A stretch of DNA of 64,000 bases from Blastococcus sp. CT_GayMR19 (GCF_004570385.1 NZ_SPQL01000012.1:1-64000); one strand, 5' to 3'. Shown: positions 7,992 to 16,917, numbered from the stretch's first letter. Translations and numbers: made by a program. The notes: generated from the letters alone by a model not told the origin.

Positions 7992-8788
7992 CTCGTCCTC
8001 CTCCGCAGGGTCGCCGCCGCGAGCGCCAGGGCGACCAGCGCGGCGCCGGCGACGATGCCGATGTCGCGCCACATGATGCCTGTCTCCGCCGCCGACCTGC
8101 CGACCTCCTGGAGGGCCTCGACGGCGTAGGTGAGCGGGAGGACGTCGCTGATCGCCTGCAGCCAGCCGGCCATCTGCTCGCGGGGGACGAGCAGCCCGCA
8201 CAGGAAGAACTGCGGCAGCACGACCACCGGCATGAACTGCACGGCCTGGAATTCGCTGCGGGCGAACGCGCTGGCCAGCAGTCCCAGAGCAACCCCGAGC
8301 ACCGCGTCGACGACGGCGATGACCACCACCAGCCAGAGCGAGCCCGCGACGTCGAGGTCGTACACCGTCGTCGCCACGGTGACGGTGACGAGGGCCTGCA
8401 GCGCGGCCATCAGCCCGAAGGCCAGGCCGTAGCCGAGCAGCAGGTCGAGCCGGGCCAGCGGCGTGGTGAGCAGCCGTTCGAGCGTGCCCGACGTGCGTTC
8501 GCGCAGCATCGCGATGCTCGTGACCAGGAACATCACCACGAACGGGAAGATGCCGAGCATGGTCAGCCCGACCCGGTCGAAGATGCCGGGCTGGCCGGGC
8601 AGCGTGGGCACGTCCTTCCAGAGCAGGTAGAGCAGGCCGAGCAGCAGGCTGGGCAGGACCAGCATCATCGCGATGGTCCGGTGGTCGTGCCGCAGCTGGC
8701 GCAGCACGCGGCCCGCGGTCGCCGTCGTCAGTCGCGAGCTCAGGTGGCCGGCCGGGGCGGGAGCGGGGCGGGCGATCGTCGCGGTCAT
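7988..8788 (-). CDS. ABC-2 type transporter permease
   Basis: This 266-residue membrane subunit has six hydrophobic segments, starting with HRTIAMMLVLPSLLLGLLYLL, and the ABC-2 hallmark LRERTSGTLERLLTTPLARLDLLLGYGLAFGL after the second segment. QFFLCGLLVPREQMAGWLQAISDVLPLTYAVEAL is the typical conserved region before the last helix. The start ATG at 8788 overlaps the stop of the ATPase gene (ATGA). Together the two genes form an exporter of the drug/daunorubicin-resistance type; the substrate is unknown. Confidence 0.9.
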   Translation of the reverse strand: MTATIARPAPAPAGHLSSRLTTATAGRVLRQLRHDHRTIAMMLVLPSLLLGLLYLLWKDVPTLPGQPGIFDRVGLTMLGIFPFVVMFLVTSIAMLRERTSGTLERLLTTPLARLDLLLGYGLAFGLMAALQALVTVTVATTVYDLDVAGSLWLVVVIAVVDAVLGVALGLLASAFARSEFQAVQFMPVVVLPQFFLCGLLVPREQMAGWLQAISDVLPLTYAVEALQEVGRSAAETGIMWRDIGIVAGAALVALALAAATLRRRTS

Positions 8789-9507
8789 GCCGCCACCTCC
8801 TGGCGGTCGCGCACGACGTTGAGGAAGGCGACTTCGAGGTCGTCGGAGCGGCCGTCGATGCGCAGCTGGGCGGGGGTGGAGTCGGCGAGCAGCTCGCCGT
8901 CGCGGAGCAGCAGCAGCCGGTCGCACCGGCCGGCCTCGTCCATCACGTGGCTGGAGACGATCAGCGTCGTCCCGGCGCGGGCCAGGGCGTGGAAGCGGTC
9001 CCACAGCTCGACGCGGAGCACCGGGTCCAGCCCGACGGTCGGCTCGTCGAGGACCAGCACCTCGGGACGGCCGACCAGGGCGCAGGCGAGCGAGGCGCGG
9101 CCCATCTGGCCGCCGGAGAGGTCGCGCACGAGCTGGCCGGCTGCGTCGCCGAGTCCGACGTCGGCGACGGCGGCGTCCGCCTCACGGGCACCCATTCCGT
9201 ACAGCGAGGCGAAGTAGCGGGCGTTCTCGCGCACGGAGAGGTCCTGGTACACGCTCGGGGCCTGGGTGACGTAGCCGACGCGGCTGCGGAGCGTCGGCGA
9301 GCCGGCCGGCTCGCCGAGGACGGTGACCTCGCCGGATCTCACCACCTGCACGCCGACGACGGCGCGCATGAGCGTGGTCTTTCCGCTGCCGCTCGGGCCG
9401 AGCAGGCCGGTCACCTGACCCGTGGGGACGGCGAAGGAGAGGCCGCGGAGCACCTCGCGCTTCCCGCGGACGACGACGAGATCGGTGACGGTGACGGCGC
9501 TGTCCAT
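8785..9507 (-). CDS. ABC transporter ATP-binding protein
   Basis: This nucleotide-binding domain of about 240 residues has Walker A GPSGSGKT, Q-loop YVTQAPSVYQDLSVREN, signature LSGGQMGR, Walker B VLVLDEPTVGLDP and switch SSHVMDEA. The signature continues GGQMGRAS rather than GGQQQRVS. It powers the permease encoded directly downstream. The ATG at 9507 (MDSAVTVTDLVVV) is preferred to an upstream start, which would run into the operator-like repeats. Confidence 0.92.
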   Translation of the reverse strand: MDSAVTVTDLVVVRGKREVLRGLSFAVPTGQVTGLLGPSGSGKTTLMRAVVGVQVVRSGEVTVLGEPAGSPTLRSRVGYVTQAPSVYQDLSVRENARYFASLYGMGAREADAAVADVGLGDAAGQLVRDLSGGQMGRASLACALVGRPEVLVLDEPTVGLDPVLRVELWDRFHALARAGTTLIVSSHVMDEAGRCDRLLLLRDGELLADSTPAQLRIDGRSDDLEVAFLNVVRDRQEVAA

Positions 9508-9520
9508 GGCGGCTCTCCGA

Positions 9521-9556
9521 AACTCAACGACTGATGAACTCAACGCTAGATGAGTT
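9521..9556. promoter_or_regulatory. Probable TetR operator / ABC operon promoter region
   Basis: AACTCAACG occurs twice (9521-9529 and 9537-9545). The second copy forms a palindrome with TGAGTT at 9551-9556 (AACTCA-N8-TGAGTT). The site lies 14 bases upstream of the ATPase start. TetR-type repressors bind inverted repeats of this size in their own promoters, so this is a strong operator candidate for the regulator at the end of the operon. Confidence 0.6.
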
Positions 9557-9616
9557 GTCTGCGCTCCGTCAACGGGTCCTTGGTCCCTGGCTGCTGTGGA
9601 CGGGAGCCGGGCCGCA

Positions 9617-9652
9617 ACCGCGGGAGCCGGCGTGCACGGCGGCTCCCGCGGT
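9617..9652. repeat. REP-like palindrome, copy 1
   Basis: ACCGCGGGAGCCG (9617-9629) pairs perfectly with CGGCTCCCGCGGT (9640-9652) around a 10-base loop containing GTGCAC. The core GGAGCC...GTGCA...GGCTCC also appears near 38.76-38.79 kb and 61.82-61.86 kb. Here it sits between divergent genes, 50 bases upstream of the methyltransferase start, so it is not acting as a downstream terminator. Confidence 0.65.
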
Positions 9653-9701
9653 AGGACGGCGGCTCTCCGCTCCCCGGGCGGGCGCGTGGGATCCGCCGGG
9701 C

Positions 9702-10520
9702 ATGATCGTCGGCGTGCCCGCTCCCGTCGTCATCACCGATCCGGCCGACCCGCGGGTGGCCGACTTCCGCGACCTCAAGGCGGGGGACCGCCCGGAGGGA
9801 GCCCCCCGGTGGAGCGGGCCGGTGATCGTCGAGGGCGTGCCGGCCGTCCAGCGACTGCTGGCCTCGGACTACCGGATCCGGGCGGTGTTCGGGGTGCCGG
9901 GCCGGGTCGCCGCCCTCGACCTGCCGGGCGACGTCGTCGCCTACGAAGCGGACAAGTGGCTGCTCTCGGAGGTGATCGGCTTCCGGCTCACCCGCGGGGT
10001 CCTCGCCTCGGCGGACCGCCGCCCGCCCGCCGATCTCGACGACCTCCTCGCCGGTCCCCATCCCGCGGCCCTGCGGCGGCTCGCGGTGCTCGAGGCGCTC
10101 AACGACGCGGAGAACCTGGGTTCGATCGCGCGCTCGGCCCTCGCGCTGGGCATCGACGGCCTGCTCCTGGACCCGCGATGCGCGGACCCGTTCTACCGGC
10201 GCTCGGTGCGGGTCTCGATGGGGCACATCCTGGCGCTGCCGTTCGCCGTCCTGCCCGACTGGCCGGCCGATCTCGAGCGGGTGCACGAGGCGGGCTACAC
10301 GACGGTCGCGCTCACCCCGGCCGCCGACGCCGTCGACCTGACGTCGATCGACCCGCGGGAGCACCCCCGGACGGCGCTGCTGCTCGGGGCCGAGGGGCCG
10401 GGACTCACCGCCGAGGCGCAGGCAGCGGCCCGTGTGCGGGCGAAGATCCCGATGCGAGAGGGCGTGGACTCCCTCGGCGTCGCCGCGGCGGCCGCGATCG
10501 CCTTCGCGACCCTCCGCTGA
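9702..10520 (+). CDS. TrmH/SpoU-family RNA methyltransferase
   Basis: This protein of about 272 residues is an S-adenosylmethionine-dependent 2'-O-ribose methyltransferase with the trefoil-knot SPOUT fold. An N-terminal substrate-binding domain (VIVEGVPAVQRLLAS) precedes the three SpoU motifs: NDAENLGSIARSALALG, LLLGAEGPGL, and IPMREGVDSLGVAAAAAIAF. In motif 3 the usual SLNV is SLGV, a small departure at a conserved position. ATG at 9702 is preferred; GTG at 9714 is also possible. Target RNA is unknown. Confidence 0.9.
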   Translation: MIVGVPAPVVITDPADPRVADFRDLKAGDRPEGAPRWSGPVIVEGVPAVQRLLASDYRIRAVFGVPGRVAALDLPGDVVAYEADKWLLSEVIGFRLTRGVLASADRRPPADLDDLLAGPHPAALRRLAVLEALNDAENLGSIARSALALGIDGLLLDPRCADPFYRRSVRVSMGHILALPFAVLPDWPADLERVHEAGYTTVALTPAADAVDLTSIDPREHPRTALLLGAEGPGLTAEAQAAARVRAKIPMREGVDSLGVAAAAAIAFATLR

Positions 10521-10528
10521 GGGCGGCC

Positions 10529-10555
10529 GAAACGGCCATGAAGGCCGGTGGTTTC
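10529..10555. terminator. Hairpin between convergent genes
   Basis: CGGCC at 10533-10537 pairs with GGCCG at 10543-10547, extended by GAAA/TTTC across a small bulge. It lies between the methyltransferase stop (10520) and the stop of the convergent stress-protein gene (10554), where a shared terminator is expected. Confidence 0.5.
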
Positions 10556-11027
10556 AGCCGCGGAGCGAGAAGCGGGCCAGGTGCCCCCGGGCCTCCTCGG
10601 CGTGGGCGGGGTTGCACATCACGTCGTAGCGGCCGGCCGTGATCTTGCTGGTACTGGTGAAGTCGCGCTTGCCCTGCGTCGCCGCGTAGCCCATGGCGCC
10701 GAACACCGCACCGAAGACGACGCCGATCAGCAGGCCGACGAGCACCGAGCTCAGCCACTGGCTGCCGTCGGGGGCGAAGATGCCGAGCAGCAGGCCGACG
10801 AACAGACCCCACCAGGCACCACCGGCCGCCCCGGCGCCGACCGCGCGGCCACGGGTCAGCCGGCCGGTCACGGTCTCGATCATGCGGAGGTCCGTGCCGA
10901 TGATCGTGACGTTCTCGACCGCGAACTTCTGGTCGGAGAGGTAGTCGACGGCGGCCTGCGCCTGCTCGTAACTGTCGTAGGACCCGACCTGGACGCCGCC
11001 CAGCGGCATGGATACCGACGCTGACAT
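10554..11027 (-). CDS. YflT-like (general stress protein 17M) membrane protein
   Basis: This 157-residue protein has an N-terminal domain VQVGSYDSYEQAQAAVDYLSDQKFAVENVTIIGTDLR, which matches the general stress protein 17M-like fold. A glycine-rich pair of membrane segments follows (AVGAGAAGGAWWGLFVGLLLG and SVLVGLLIGVVFGAVFGAMGY), then a short C-terminal domain. Such proteins are linked to envelope or general stress in Gram-positive bacteria but have no defined activity. Alternative start at ATG 11009 (MPLGG). Confidence 0.8.
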   Translation of the reverse strand: MSASVSMPLGGVQVGSYDSYEQAQAAVDYLSDQKFAVENVTIIGTDLRMIETVTGRLTRGRAVGAGAAGGAWWGLFVGLLLGIFAPDGSQWLSSVLVGLLIGVVFGAVFGAMGYAATQGKRDFTSTSKITAGRYDVMCNPAHAEEARGHLARFSLRG

Positions 11028-11068
11028 GCCCGTATCAACTCCCGGCCGCGAAACGCTGTTCCCGGGCG

Positions 11069-12049
11069 TCAGCGGTGGCGGCGGACCCCGAAGACGATGT
11101 CCTCCCAGGCCGGGATGCGGGCGCGCGGGTCCTCGGGTTCCTCGGCACCGCGGGCCAGCACCACCGTGTCGTGGTCGGCCACCTGGTCGAGCAGGTCGTC
11201 CACCGAGCGGTCGTCGTCGGGGGAGCCCACCGGGGCGTGCACGTCCCGGACGTGCGCGTCGTCGGCGCCGCGGAGCTCGGGCGTGGATCGCTCCAGGGCG
11301 AGTTCCTCGATGGCCAGGGCGTCGGTCGCGTACGCGTCCACGCCCTCGTCGTCATCTGCGGGCTCGTCGTCCGACGGGGTGTCACGGACGACCGTGACGG
11401 CCCGCGACCGCAGGGACGGCGCGGCGTGCACGCCGGCCGGCACGTCGGGGACGACCCGGACGAGGCGGGTGCCCTCGGCGAAGTCCAGGGTGGCCGCGTC
11501 CGCCGGGGCGACGGTGCGCGACGGGAGGTCGAAGGCCCAGCGGGTGGTCCCCGACTTCGGGCCGGCCCGCCAGGCGCCGGTGATCAGCCACGAGCCGTCG
11601 TCGGTGCGGTGGGCGTCCCAGGTCACCGCGTCGACGTCGGTGTCGAGCAGCCGCAGCCGCTCGGAGATGAAGGAGGACAGCGCGACGGTGGGCGGGCCCT
11701 CGCTCAGCCGGACCCGCGCGTCGCGGGCCTGCTCGGCCACGCGGGCGCGCTCCTGCAGCACGGGGTGGGCGAAGCGCATGATCCGCTCGACGCGGGTGCC
11801 GGAGGCGGCGGCCACCTGCTCGGGGGTCTCGCCGGCGCGGATGCGGGCCTGGATCACCCGCGGGGGCAGCTCGGTGCCGAGGTCGACGTCGATCTGCGTG
11901 AGCCGGCGGGAGTCTCCCCGGGCCGCGGCGCGCAGCCGGTCGTCGATGGGGAGCTCGAACCGCTCACCGCCGTCGGCGTCCGCGCCGTCCACCGCCAGGA
12001 TGAGGTTCTGCCCGTCGTCGGAGAGCGCCACGAGGCGCAGCGTGCGCAT
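11069..12049 (-). CDS. sepH: Septation protein SepH (DUF3071)
   Basis: This 326-residue protein begins MRTLRLVALSDDGQNLILAV and continues RLTQIDVDLGTELPPRVIQARIRAGETPEQVAAASGTRVERIMRFA. This is the conserved DUF3071 N-terminus with its helix-turn-helix, which defines SepH, an actinobacterial regulator of FtsZ assembly at division septa. The second half is acidic and low in complexity (EPADDDEGVD), ending in a short basic tail. Identification rests on the N-terminal domain. Confidence 0.92.
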   Translation of the reverse strand: MRTLRLVALSDDGQNLILAVDGADADGGERFELPIDDRLRAAARGDSRRLTQIDVDLGTELPPRVIQARIRAGETPEQVAAASGTRVERIMRFAHPVLQERARVAEQARDARVRLSEGPPTVALSSFISERLRLLDTDVDAVTWDAHRTDDGSWLITGAWRAGPKSGTTRWAFDLPSRTVAPADAATLDFAEGTRLVRVVPDVPAGVHAAPSLRSRAVTVVRDTPSDDEPADDDEGVDAYATDALAIEELALERSTPELRGADDAHVRDVHAPVGSPDDDRSVDDLLDQVADHDTVVLARGAEEPEDPRARIPAWEDIVFGVRRHR

Positions 12050-12279
12050 GGACGACCTCCTGCTGACTGCGCGACCCGATCCCGGAAAGAGAGCGGAGTC
12101 CGAGGCTAACGGCGTGCCGGGGGCGCGGCCCGCAGGCGGTGCGGCGTGGCGCGTTCCCGCCGCGACGGTGCCGGTCGGTCCCTGGTCGGCCGATGAGTGC
12201 TTCATTCACCTGTTCGCAATCTGCGCACGGCACAGTCGAGCGCGCGTCGCGGACCCGGGACTTCTGCACAGGAGGTGCG

Positions 12280-14127
12280 ATGGCCAGCCCCCTGACCGAT
12301 GTGCGCCTCGCGCCCTCGGCTTCCGCCGTCGCCGAGATCGCCGGCGCCCCGGGCGCCTGGTGCCCGGCGCTCGCGCCCCAGGGAGACCGCGTCGCCTACG
12401 TCACCGACCGGTCCGGGATCCCCCGTCTCGAGGTGGCCACGGTCGACCAGCAGACCCCGCCCGTCGTCCTCTCCGGTCCGGAGCAGGAGGTCGTCTCCGT
12501 CGCGTGGTCGCCCGACGGCGCCTGGCTGGCGTACCTGGTGAGCCCTGGCGGCTCGATCTGCGCCGAGCTGCACGTCGTCCGTCCCGACGGGTCCGGCCGC
12601 CGCCGTGTCGCGGGGGAGGACCCGCGGGCCACTGTGTTCGCCGGCGGATGGACCGGCCCCGGCCACTACGCCTGCTCGATCGCGCACGGCGACGGTCCCG
12701 ACGCCGACATCGTCCTGGTCACCGCGGACACGGGGGAGCAGCGGACCCTCGCCCGCGGCGGCTTCCTGTCCGTGAACGCGGTGTCGGCCGACGAGCGGTT
12801 CCTGCTGGCCCGCCGGGGTCCGCGCGGCTACCGGCACATCGTGGTCATCGACGTCGCCACGGGCGTCCAGCGCCGGGTGCTGCCGCTGGACGCACCGGGC
12901 GGGATCGCCTCGGAGGACGGCCGGTTCGGGCCCGACGGCCGCTCGGTCCACGTGCGCGCGTCGCTCCCCGGCGAGCCCGGGACGGACCGTGCCGGGCTGG
13001 TGGTCGTCCCGCTGTCCGAGGACGGCGTTCCCGGCGCCGGCCGCGTCGTCCTGTACCGCCCGGACGCCGATCTGGACGGCTACGCCCTCCGCGCCGACGG
13101 GACGGCGCTGGCGGTCTGGACGGTCCGCGAGGTCACCGAGCTGTGGGTGCACGACCTGTCCGACGGATCGCCGCTGCGGCAGGTGGCGCTGCCGGAGCCG
13201 GTCATGCCGGGCTGGTCGCTGGCCGCCGACGGCGCGACGCTCGTCGCCGAGCTGACCGGCCCGCTCGCGCCGCGTGGTCTCTGGGTCGTTCCCCTCGACG
13301 AGGACGCCGGACCGCCGGTGCCGCTGCCCTCGGCGCCGCGCCGTCCCGACCCGGCGCTGCTCGTGACGCCGGTGCGCCACGAGTACGTCGCCTTCGACGG
13401 CCTGGCGCTGTCCGGGTGGCTCTACCGGCCGCCGGGCGCCGTCGGTCCGAACCGCACGGTCGTCAGCTTCCACGGCGGGCCGGAGGGCTCGGAGCGGCCG
13501 GCGTACTCGCCGGTGGCGCAGAGCCTGGTCGCCGCGGGCTTCACCGTCTTCGCGCCCAACGTGCGGGGGTCCGGCGGGTTCGGGCGCGCGTTCACGACGT
13601 GTGACGACGGCGCCGCCCGCGCGGCCTCGTTCGCCGACGTGCGGGCGACCGTCGAGGAGCTCGTCGCCGAGGGCATCGCCGAGCCGGGCCGGATCGGCGC
13701 GCACGGCTGGTCCTACGGGGGCTATCTGACGCTGGTGGCGCTGACCCGCTGGCCGGACCTGTTCGCCGGAGCCGCGACGCTCGCCGGGATGAGCGACCTG
13801 CGCACCTTCTTCGCGGGTACCGAGCCGTGGATGGCGGCGGCGTCGGTCACCGAGTACGGGGACCCCGTGGCCGACCGCGACCTGCTTTCCGACCTCTCGC
13901 CGATGACGGCCCTGGACCGGCTGACCACACCGGTGCTGCTCGCGCACGGGGACCGCGACACGAACGTGCCGGTTGCCGAGTCGGTGCAGGCGCATCAGGC
14001 CCTGCAGGCGCTCGGCGCGGTCAGCGAGCTGCTGCTGCTCCCGGGCGAGGGGCACACCGTCGTGGGGCGCGACCATCTCGTGGAACTCAGCACACGCGTC
14101 GCCGCGTGGTTCGATCGCTGGCTGTGA
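12280..14127 (+). CDS. S9 family prolyl oligopeptidase-like serine peptidase
   Basis: This 615-residue peptidase has an N-terminal beta-propeller (about residues 25-365, repeated blades such as WSPDGAWLAYLVSPGG) and a C-terminal alpha/beta hydrolase domain. The catalytic Ser is in GWSYGGYLTL, the Asp in LAHGDRDTNVPV and the His in LPGEGHTVVG. It lacks a signal peptide, so it is probably cytoplasmic and degrades short peptides. A strong AGGAGGT ribosome-binding site fixes the ATG at 12280. It is coupled by a GTGA overlap to the ATP-grasp gene. Confidence 0.92.
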   Translation: MASPLTDVRLAPSASAVAEIAGAPGAWCPALAPQGDRVAYVTDRSGIPRLEVATVDQQTPPVVLSGPEQEVVSVAWSPDGAWLAYLVSPGGSICAELHVVRPDGSGRRRVAGEDPRATVFAGGWTGPGHYACSIAHGDGPDADIVLVTADTGEQRTLARGGFLSVNAVSADERFLLARRGPRGYRHIVVIDVATGVQRRVLPLDAPGGIASEDGRFGPDGRSVHVRASLPGEPGTDRAGLVVVPLSEDGVPGAGRVVLYRPDADLDGYALRADGTALAVWTVREVTELWVHDLSDGSPLRQVALPEPVMPGWSLAADGATLVAELTGPLAPRGLWVVPLDEDAGPPVPLPSAPRRPDPALLVTPVRHEYVAFDGLALSGWLYRPPGAVGPNRTVVSFHGGPEGSERPAYSPVAQSLVAAGFTVFAPNVRGSGGFGRAFTTCDDGAARAASFADVRATVEELVAEGIAEPGRIGAHGWSYGGYLTLVALTRWPDLFAGAATLAGMSDLRTFFAGTEPWMAAASVTEYGDPVADRDLLSDLSPMTALDRLTTPVLLAHGDRDTNVPVAESVQAHQALQALGAVSELLLLPGEGHTVVGRDHLVELSTRVAAWFDRWL

Positions 14128-15587
14128 GCGGGGATCTCTTTGCCGGCTATCCCGCGTGCCCCGCTGACGAAGCGGTCGGCCCGGACGGCCGGCTGCGCGG
14201 CGCCTACGGCCGGGTCGCACCGGCGCTGACGCGGCTGGGCACCTCGGGGCTCGTGGCCGCTGCGGACGCGATGTCGACCGAGCGCCGCGACCGTGGGGTC
14301 AGCGTGGCGACGTGGGCCGACGGACGGCAGATCGTCCGTCCCCTGGAGCTCGACCCGCTTCCACGTGTCGTGCCCGCGGCCGACTGGGCGCGGATCGCCG
14401 AGGGAGTCGAGCAACGCCATCGGGCGCTGAACGCCTTCCTGGCCGAGGCCTACCGGGCGGCGGGACGACGGCGCAACGACACCGACCGGGCGCCGCAGGT
14501 GGTGCGGGCCGGCGTGCTGCCCGAGTGGGCCGTCGCCCACAGCCCGGGCCGCGACCCGGATGCGGTCGGCATGGCGTGGCCGGGCCAGCCACGGGCCACC
14601 GTGGCGGGCACCGACGTGCTGCGGACCGCCGACGGTTCCTGGGTGGTGGCGAAGGACCATCTCCGGGTGCCGGCCGGGCTCGGGTACGCCCTGACCAACC
14701 GGGTGAGCCTGCGCGGCGCGCTGCCGTCCCTCTTCGACGACTGCCGCCCGTCCGATCCCTTCGACGCGGTGCCGCTGCTGCGGGCCGGGCTGGAGGCGGC
14801 GGCGCCACCGGGGATCTCGGGCACCCCGCGGATCGCCGTCCTCACGTCCGGGCAGAGCGACAACGCCTGGTTCGAGCACCAGGTGCTGGCCGACGCCCTC
14901 GGTGTCCCGTTGGTGCGGGCCACGGACGTGTGGCCGCGCCTGGACGGGGGTGTGGAGGTGGCGGTCGGCAGCGAGCGCCTGCCGGTGGACGTCCTGTACC
15001 GCCGGTTCGACGACGGGCTGCTCGGGGCGTTCCGGGTGCCGATCGGATCGCCGCTGGACTCACTGCTCACGGAGGCGGTGCGCGGCGGCCTGCTGGGGCT
15101 GGCCAACGTGCCCGGCAACGGGCTGGCCGACGACGCGGCGGCCTACGCCTGGGTGCCGGCGATGATCCGCTTCTACCTGGGCGAGGAGCCCTTGCTCCCC
15201 TCCGTGTCCACCTGGGTGCTGGCCGACGAGGGTCAGTGGGCGGAGGTGCGGGACCGGCTGCACGAGCTGGTGATCGAGCCGGTCGCCGGATACGGCGGGC
15301 GGGGCGCGGTGTTCGGGCCGACGTGCTCGGCCGCCGAGCTCGCGTCGCTGCAGGCGGAGGTCGCGGCGGCGCCGTACCGCTTCGTCGCGCGGGAGCCGAT
15401 CGAGGCCTCGACCGTGCCGACGCTGGTCGACGGCGCCCTGGTGCCGCGGCACGTGGACCTGCGGGTGTTCTCGGTGGCGGGCGCGGCCGGGGCCACCCAG
15501 GCCCTTCCGGCCCCGCTGACGCGGGTGACGCCGGATAACTCGGGTGAGTCGAGCGCCGTCACGAAGGACACCTGGCTCGTCGGCTGA
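14124..15587 (+). CDS. Circularly permuted type 2 ATP-grasp protein (DUF404/DUF407)
   Basis: This 487-residue protein shows the order of the permuted ATP-grasp family: RALNAFLAEAYR, VRAGVLPEWAV, GTDVLRTADGSWVVAKDHLRVPAGLGYALTNR, VDVLYRRFDDGLL, GLLGLANVPGNGLADD, and ELVIEPVAGYGGRGAVFG. The ATP-binding loop and metal-binding acidic residues look intact. Family members are thought to make peptide-like bonds, usually alongside an alpha-E protein and a transglutaminase-like protein; neither is present here. Its partner is instead an S9 peptidase gene whose stop it overlaps. Substrate unknown. Confidence 0.88.
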   Translation: MSGDLFAGYPACPADEAVGPDGRLRGAYGRVAPALTRLGTSGLVAAADAMSTERRDRGVSVATWADGRQIVRPLELDPLPRVVPAADWARIAEGVEQRHRALNAFLAEAYRAAGRRRNDTDRAPQVVRAGVLPEWAVAHSPGRDPDAVGMAWPGQPRATVAGTDVLRTADGSWVVAKDHLRVPAGLGYALTNRVSLRGALPSLFDDCRPSDPFDAVPLLRAGLEAAAPPGISGTPRIAVLTSGQSDNAWFEHQVLADALGVPLVRATDVWPRLDGGVEVAVGSERLPVDVLYRRFDDGLLGAFRVPIGSPLDSLLTEAVRGGLLGLANVPGNGLADDAAAYAWVPAMIRFYLGEEPLLPSVSTWVLADEGQWAEVRDRLHELVIEPVAGYGGRGAVFGPTCSAAELASLQAEVAAAPYRFVAREPIEASTVPTLVDGALVPRHVDLRVFSVAGAAGATQALPAPLTRVTPDNSGESSAVTKDTWLVG

Positions 15588-15811
15588 TCGTTGGCACACC
15601 GCCTGGGCAACCTCGCTAGGTGCGACTCCGCCCACTGCGCGACGGCACACCAGTCCGCTTGAGGTGCCTAGACAGCGGATTCATCCGGTGGCCACCCGCC
15701 TGTGGTGGCCTGTCCGCGCCCCGGATCCACATTGTGTTCAGATGAGTCCCGTGCGCGTCCGGTAACCTCTCGAACGCAGAGCGCTATCCGCCGTCGGAGG
15801 GTCTTGGGGAG

Positions 15812-16516
15812 ATGTTCAAGATCCTAGCGCGATTCTGGGCCGTGCTCGTGTCCCTGGCTGGTGTCGTTGGCCTTTATATTGCGGCGGAAGTGGAAGACCT
15901 CTTGTGGGCCTTCTGGGTGGTGGTCGCTGGCGCTCTTGCGATCACCGCGGCGACCATTCTTGCACCCCGCGGCTTCGAATGGACCAAAAAGGTCCGCGGC
16001 TATGATCGATTGCTTGAGCTTTCCGGGCGCCTCCAGGTCGAGATCGAATCACTGAAGGAAAGCAATCGCCGGGCTACCCTAGAGGCAGAGAAGAATTGGT
16101 CAGTGGGCATGGAAGAGGGAATCCGACAGGTCCGTGGCGCGCTGTTGGCGCAATCCCTGGAACACGTGCCTGAGCTCGTAGGTGTCCAGGCCGTGAATGG
16201 TGATGTCGCAGTCCTCGCGCGTTGGCCGGACGAGCATCCCGAGATCCTGGGAGCCCGATACGATCTGGAAGTCCGAACGACTGGAGCGGTACGCGGCGTC
16301 GTAGAGGCGCGCACTTACGACCAGCAACGCGAGTTGGTGGCCTTCGTCTGCGTTGGCAAGAAGTCATCTGCTTTCTGGACTCGCCTGGCCGAACGAGCCG
16401 ACGTGGACACCGAGCTACCCAAGGGGCTGGCGTTACGGCCGTCTGCGTTGCCCGTACAAGATAATGCAGCCACGGCTGAGGTTGAGAGTTTCGACGCCGT
16501 CGAGGGGACGATATAA
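15812..16516 (+). CDS. Membrane protein of unknown function with coiled-coil (lower-GC pair, gene A)
   Basis: This 234-residue protein begins with two transmembrane segments (about residues 8-26 and 29-50, FWVVVAGALAITAATILAP). A short coiled coil follows (about residues 68-92, LSGRLQVEIESLKESNRRATLEAEK), then a soluble domain with DVAVLARWPDEHPEILGARYDLEVRTTGAVRGVVEA. I do not recognise a family. Base composition is clearly lower in GC than its neighbours and codon use is less biased (more AT-ending codons), suggesting transfer. Its TAA stop overlaps the next ATG by one base, so the two are an operon. Confidence 0.8.
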   Translation: MFKILARFWAVLVSLAGVVGLYIAAEVEDLLWAFWVVVAGALAITAATILAPRGFEWTKKVRGYDRLLELSGRLQVEIESLKESNRRATLEAEKNWSVGMEEGIRQVRGALLAQSLEHVPELVGVQAVNGDVAVLARWPDEHPEILGARYDLEVRTTGAVRGVVEARTYDQQRELVAFVCVGKKSSAFWTRLAERADVDTELPKGLALRPSALPVQDNAATAEVESFDAVEGTI

Positions 16517-16917
16517 TGGCACAAATAAAGGTCGCAGATGCCAAGGTGGCAACTCACGTCGATGAGTACCAGCTAGCGTTCAATGCGGGTGGTAAGTCTG
16601 GGATTCAGGAGGGCGACGTTGTCGTTCTCAGTCGGTCGGTCGAGATCAAGGATCCGGATACCGGCGAAAAGCTGGGGGTAGTCTTGCTTCCCAAGCTTCG
16701 CCTAGCGGTGAACCTGGTAGCTGATGCCTACAGTGTTGCGAGGGTTACCGACCGAACCCCGGCCAAGTCTGTCAAGATAGACCCATGGGGCACGAATACA
16801 ACTAAGGGACCTCTCAAGAAGGTCACTGATGATGAATTCGACACCGATAACGTGTACGTCCAAGTCGGAGAGGCGGCTCAGTTCCGTAGAGAGGTCGCAG
16901 ACGAACCGCCGTTCTGA
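16516..16917 (+). CDS. FlgT C-terminal-like domain protein (lower-GC pair, gene B)
   Basis: This 133-residue protein contains NAGGKSGIQEGDVVVLSRSV followed by EIKDPDTGEKLGVVLLPKLR and a final AYSVARV. That closely follows the pattern of the FlgT C-terminal domain (nvGkkdGvkvGd, kDPdTGevLG, SvAkv). In other bacteria this small beta-barrel sits at the end of larger envelope proteins; here it stands alone. There is no signal peptide, so a cytoplasmic role with the membrane protein of gene A is plausible. It is low in GC like gene A. Function unknown; the domain match is made by eye. Confidence 0.7.
   Translation: MAQIKVADAKVATHVDEYQLAFNAGGKSGIQEGDVVVLSRSVEIKDPDTGEKLGVVLLPKLRLAVNLVADAYSVARVTDRTPAKSVKIDPWGTNTTKGPLKKVTDDEFDTDNVYVQVGEAAQFRREVADEPPF

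Noticed and set aside
11097-13604. 835-residue plus-strand reading frame overlapping SepH and the S9 peptidase
   Set aside because: Antisense or wrong-frame shadow of two well-supported genes, with Arg/Ser-rich low-complexity composition.
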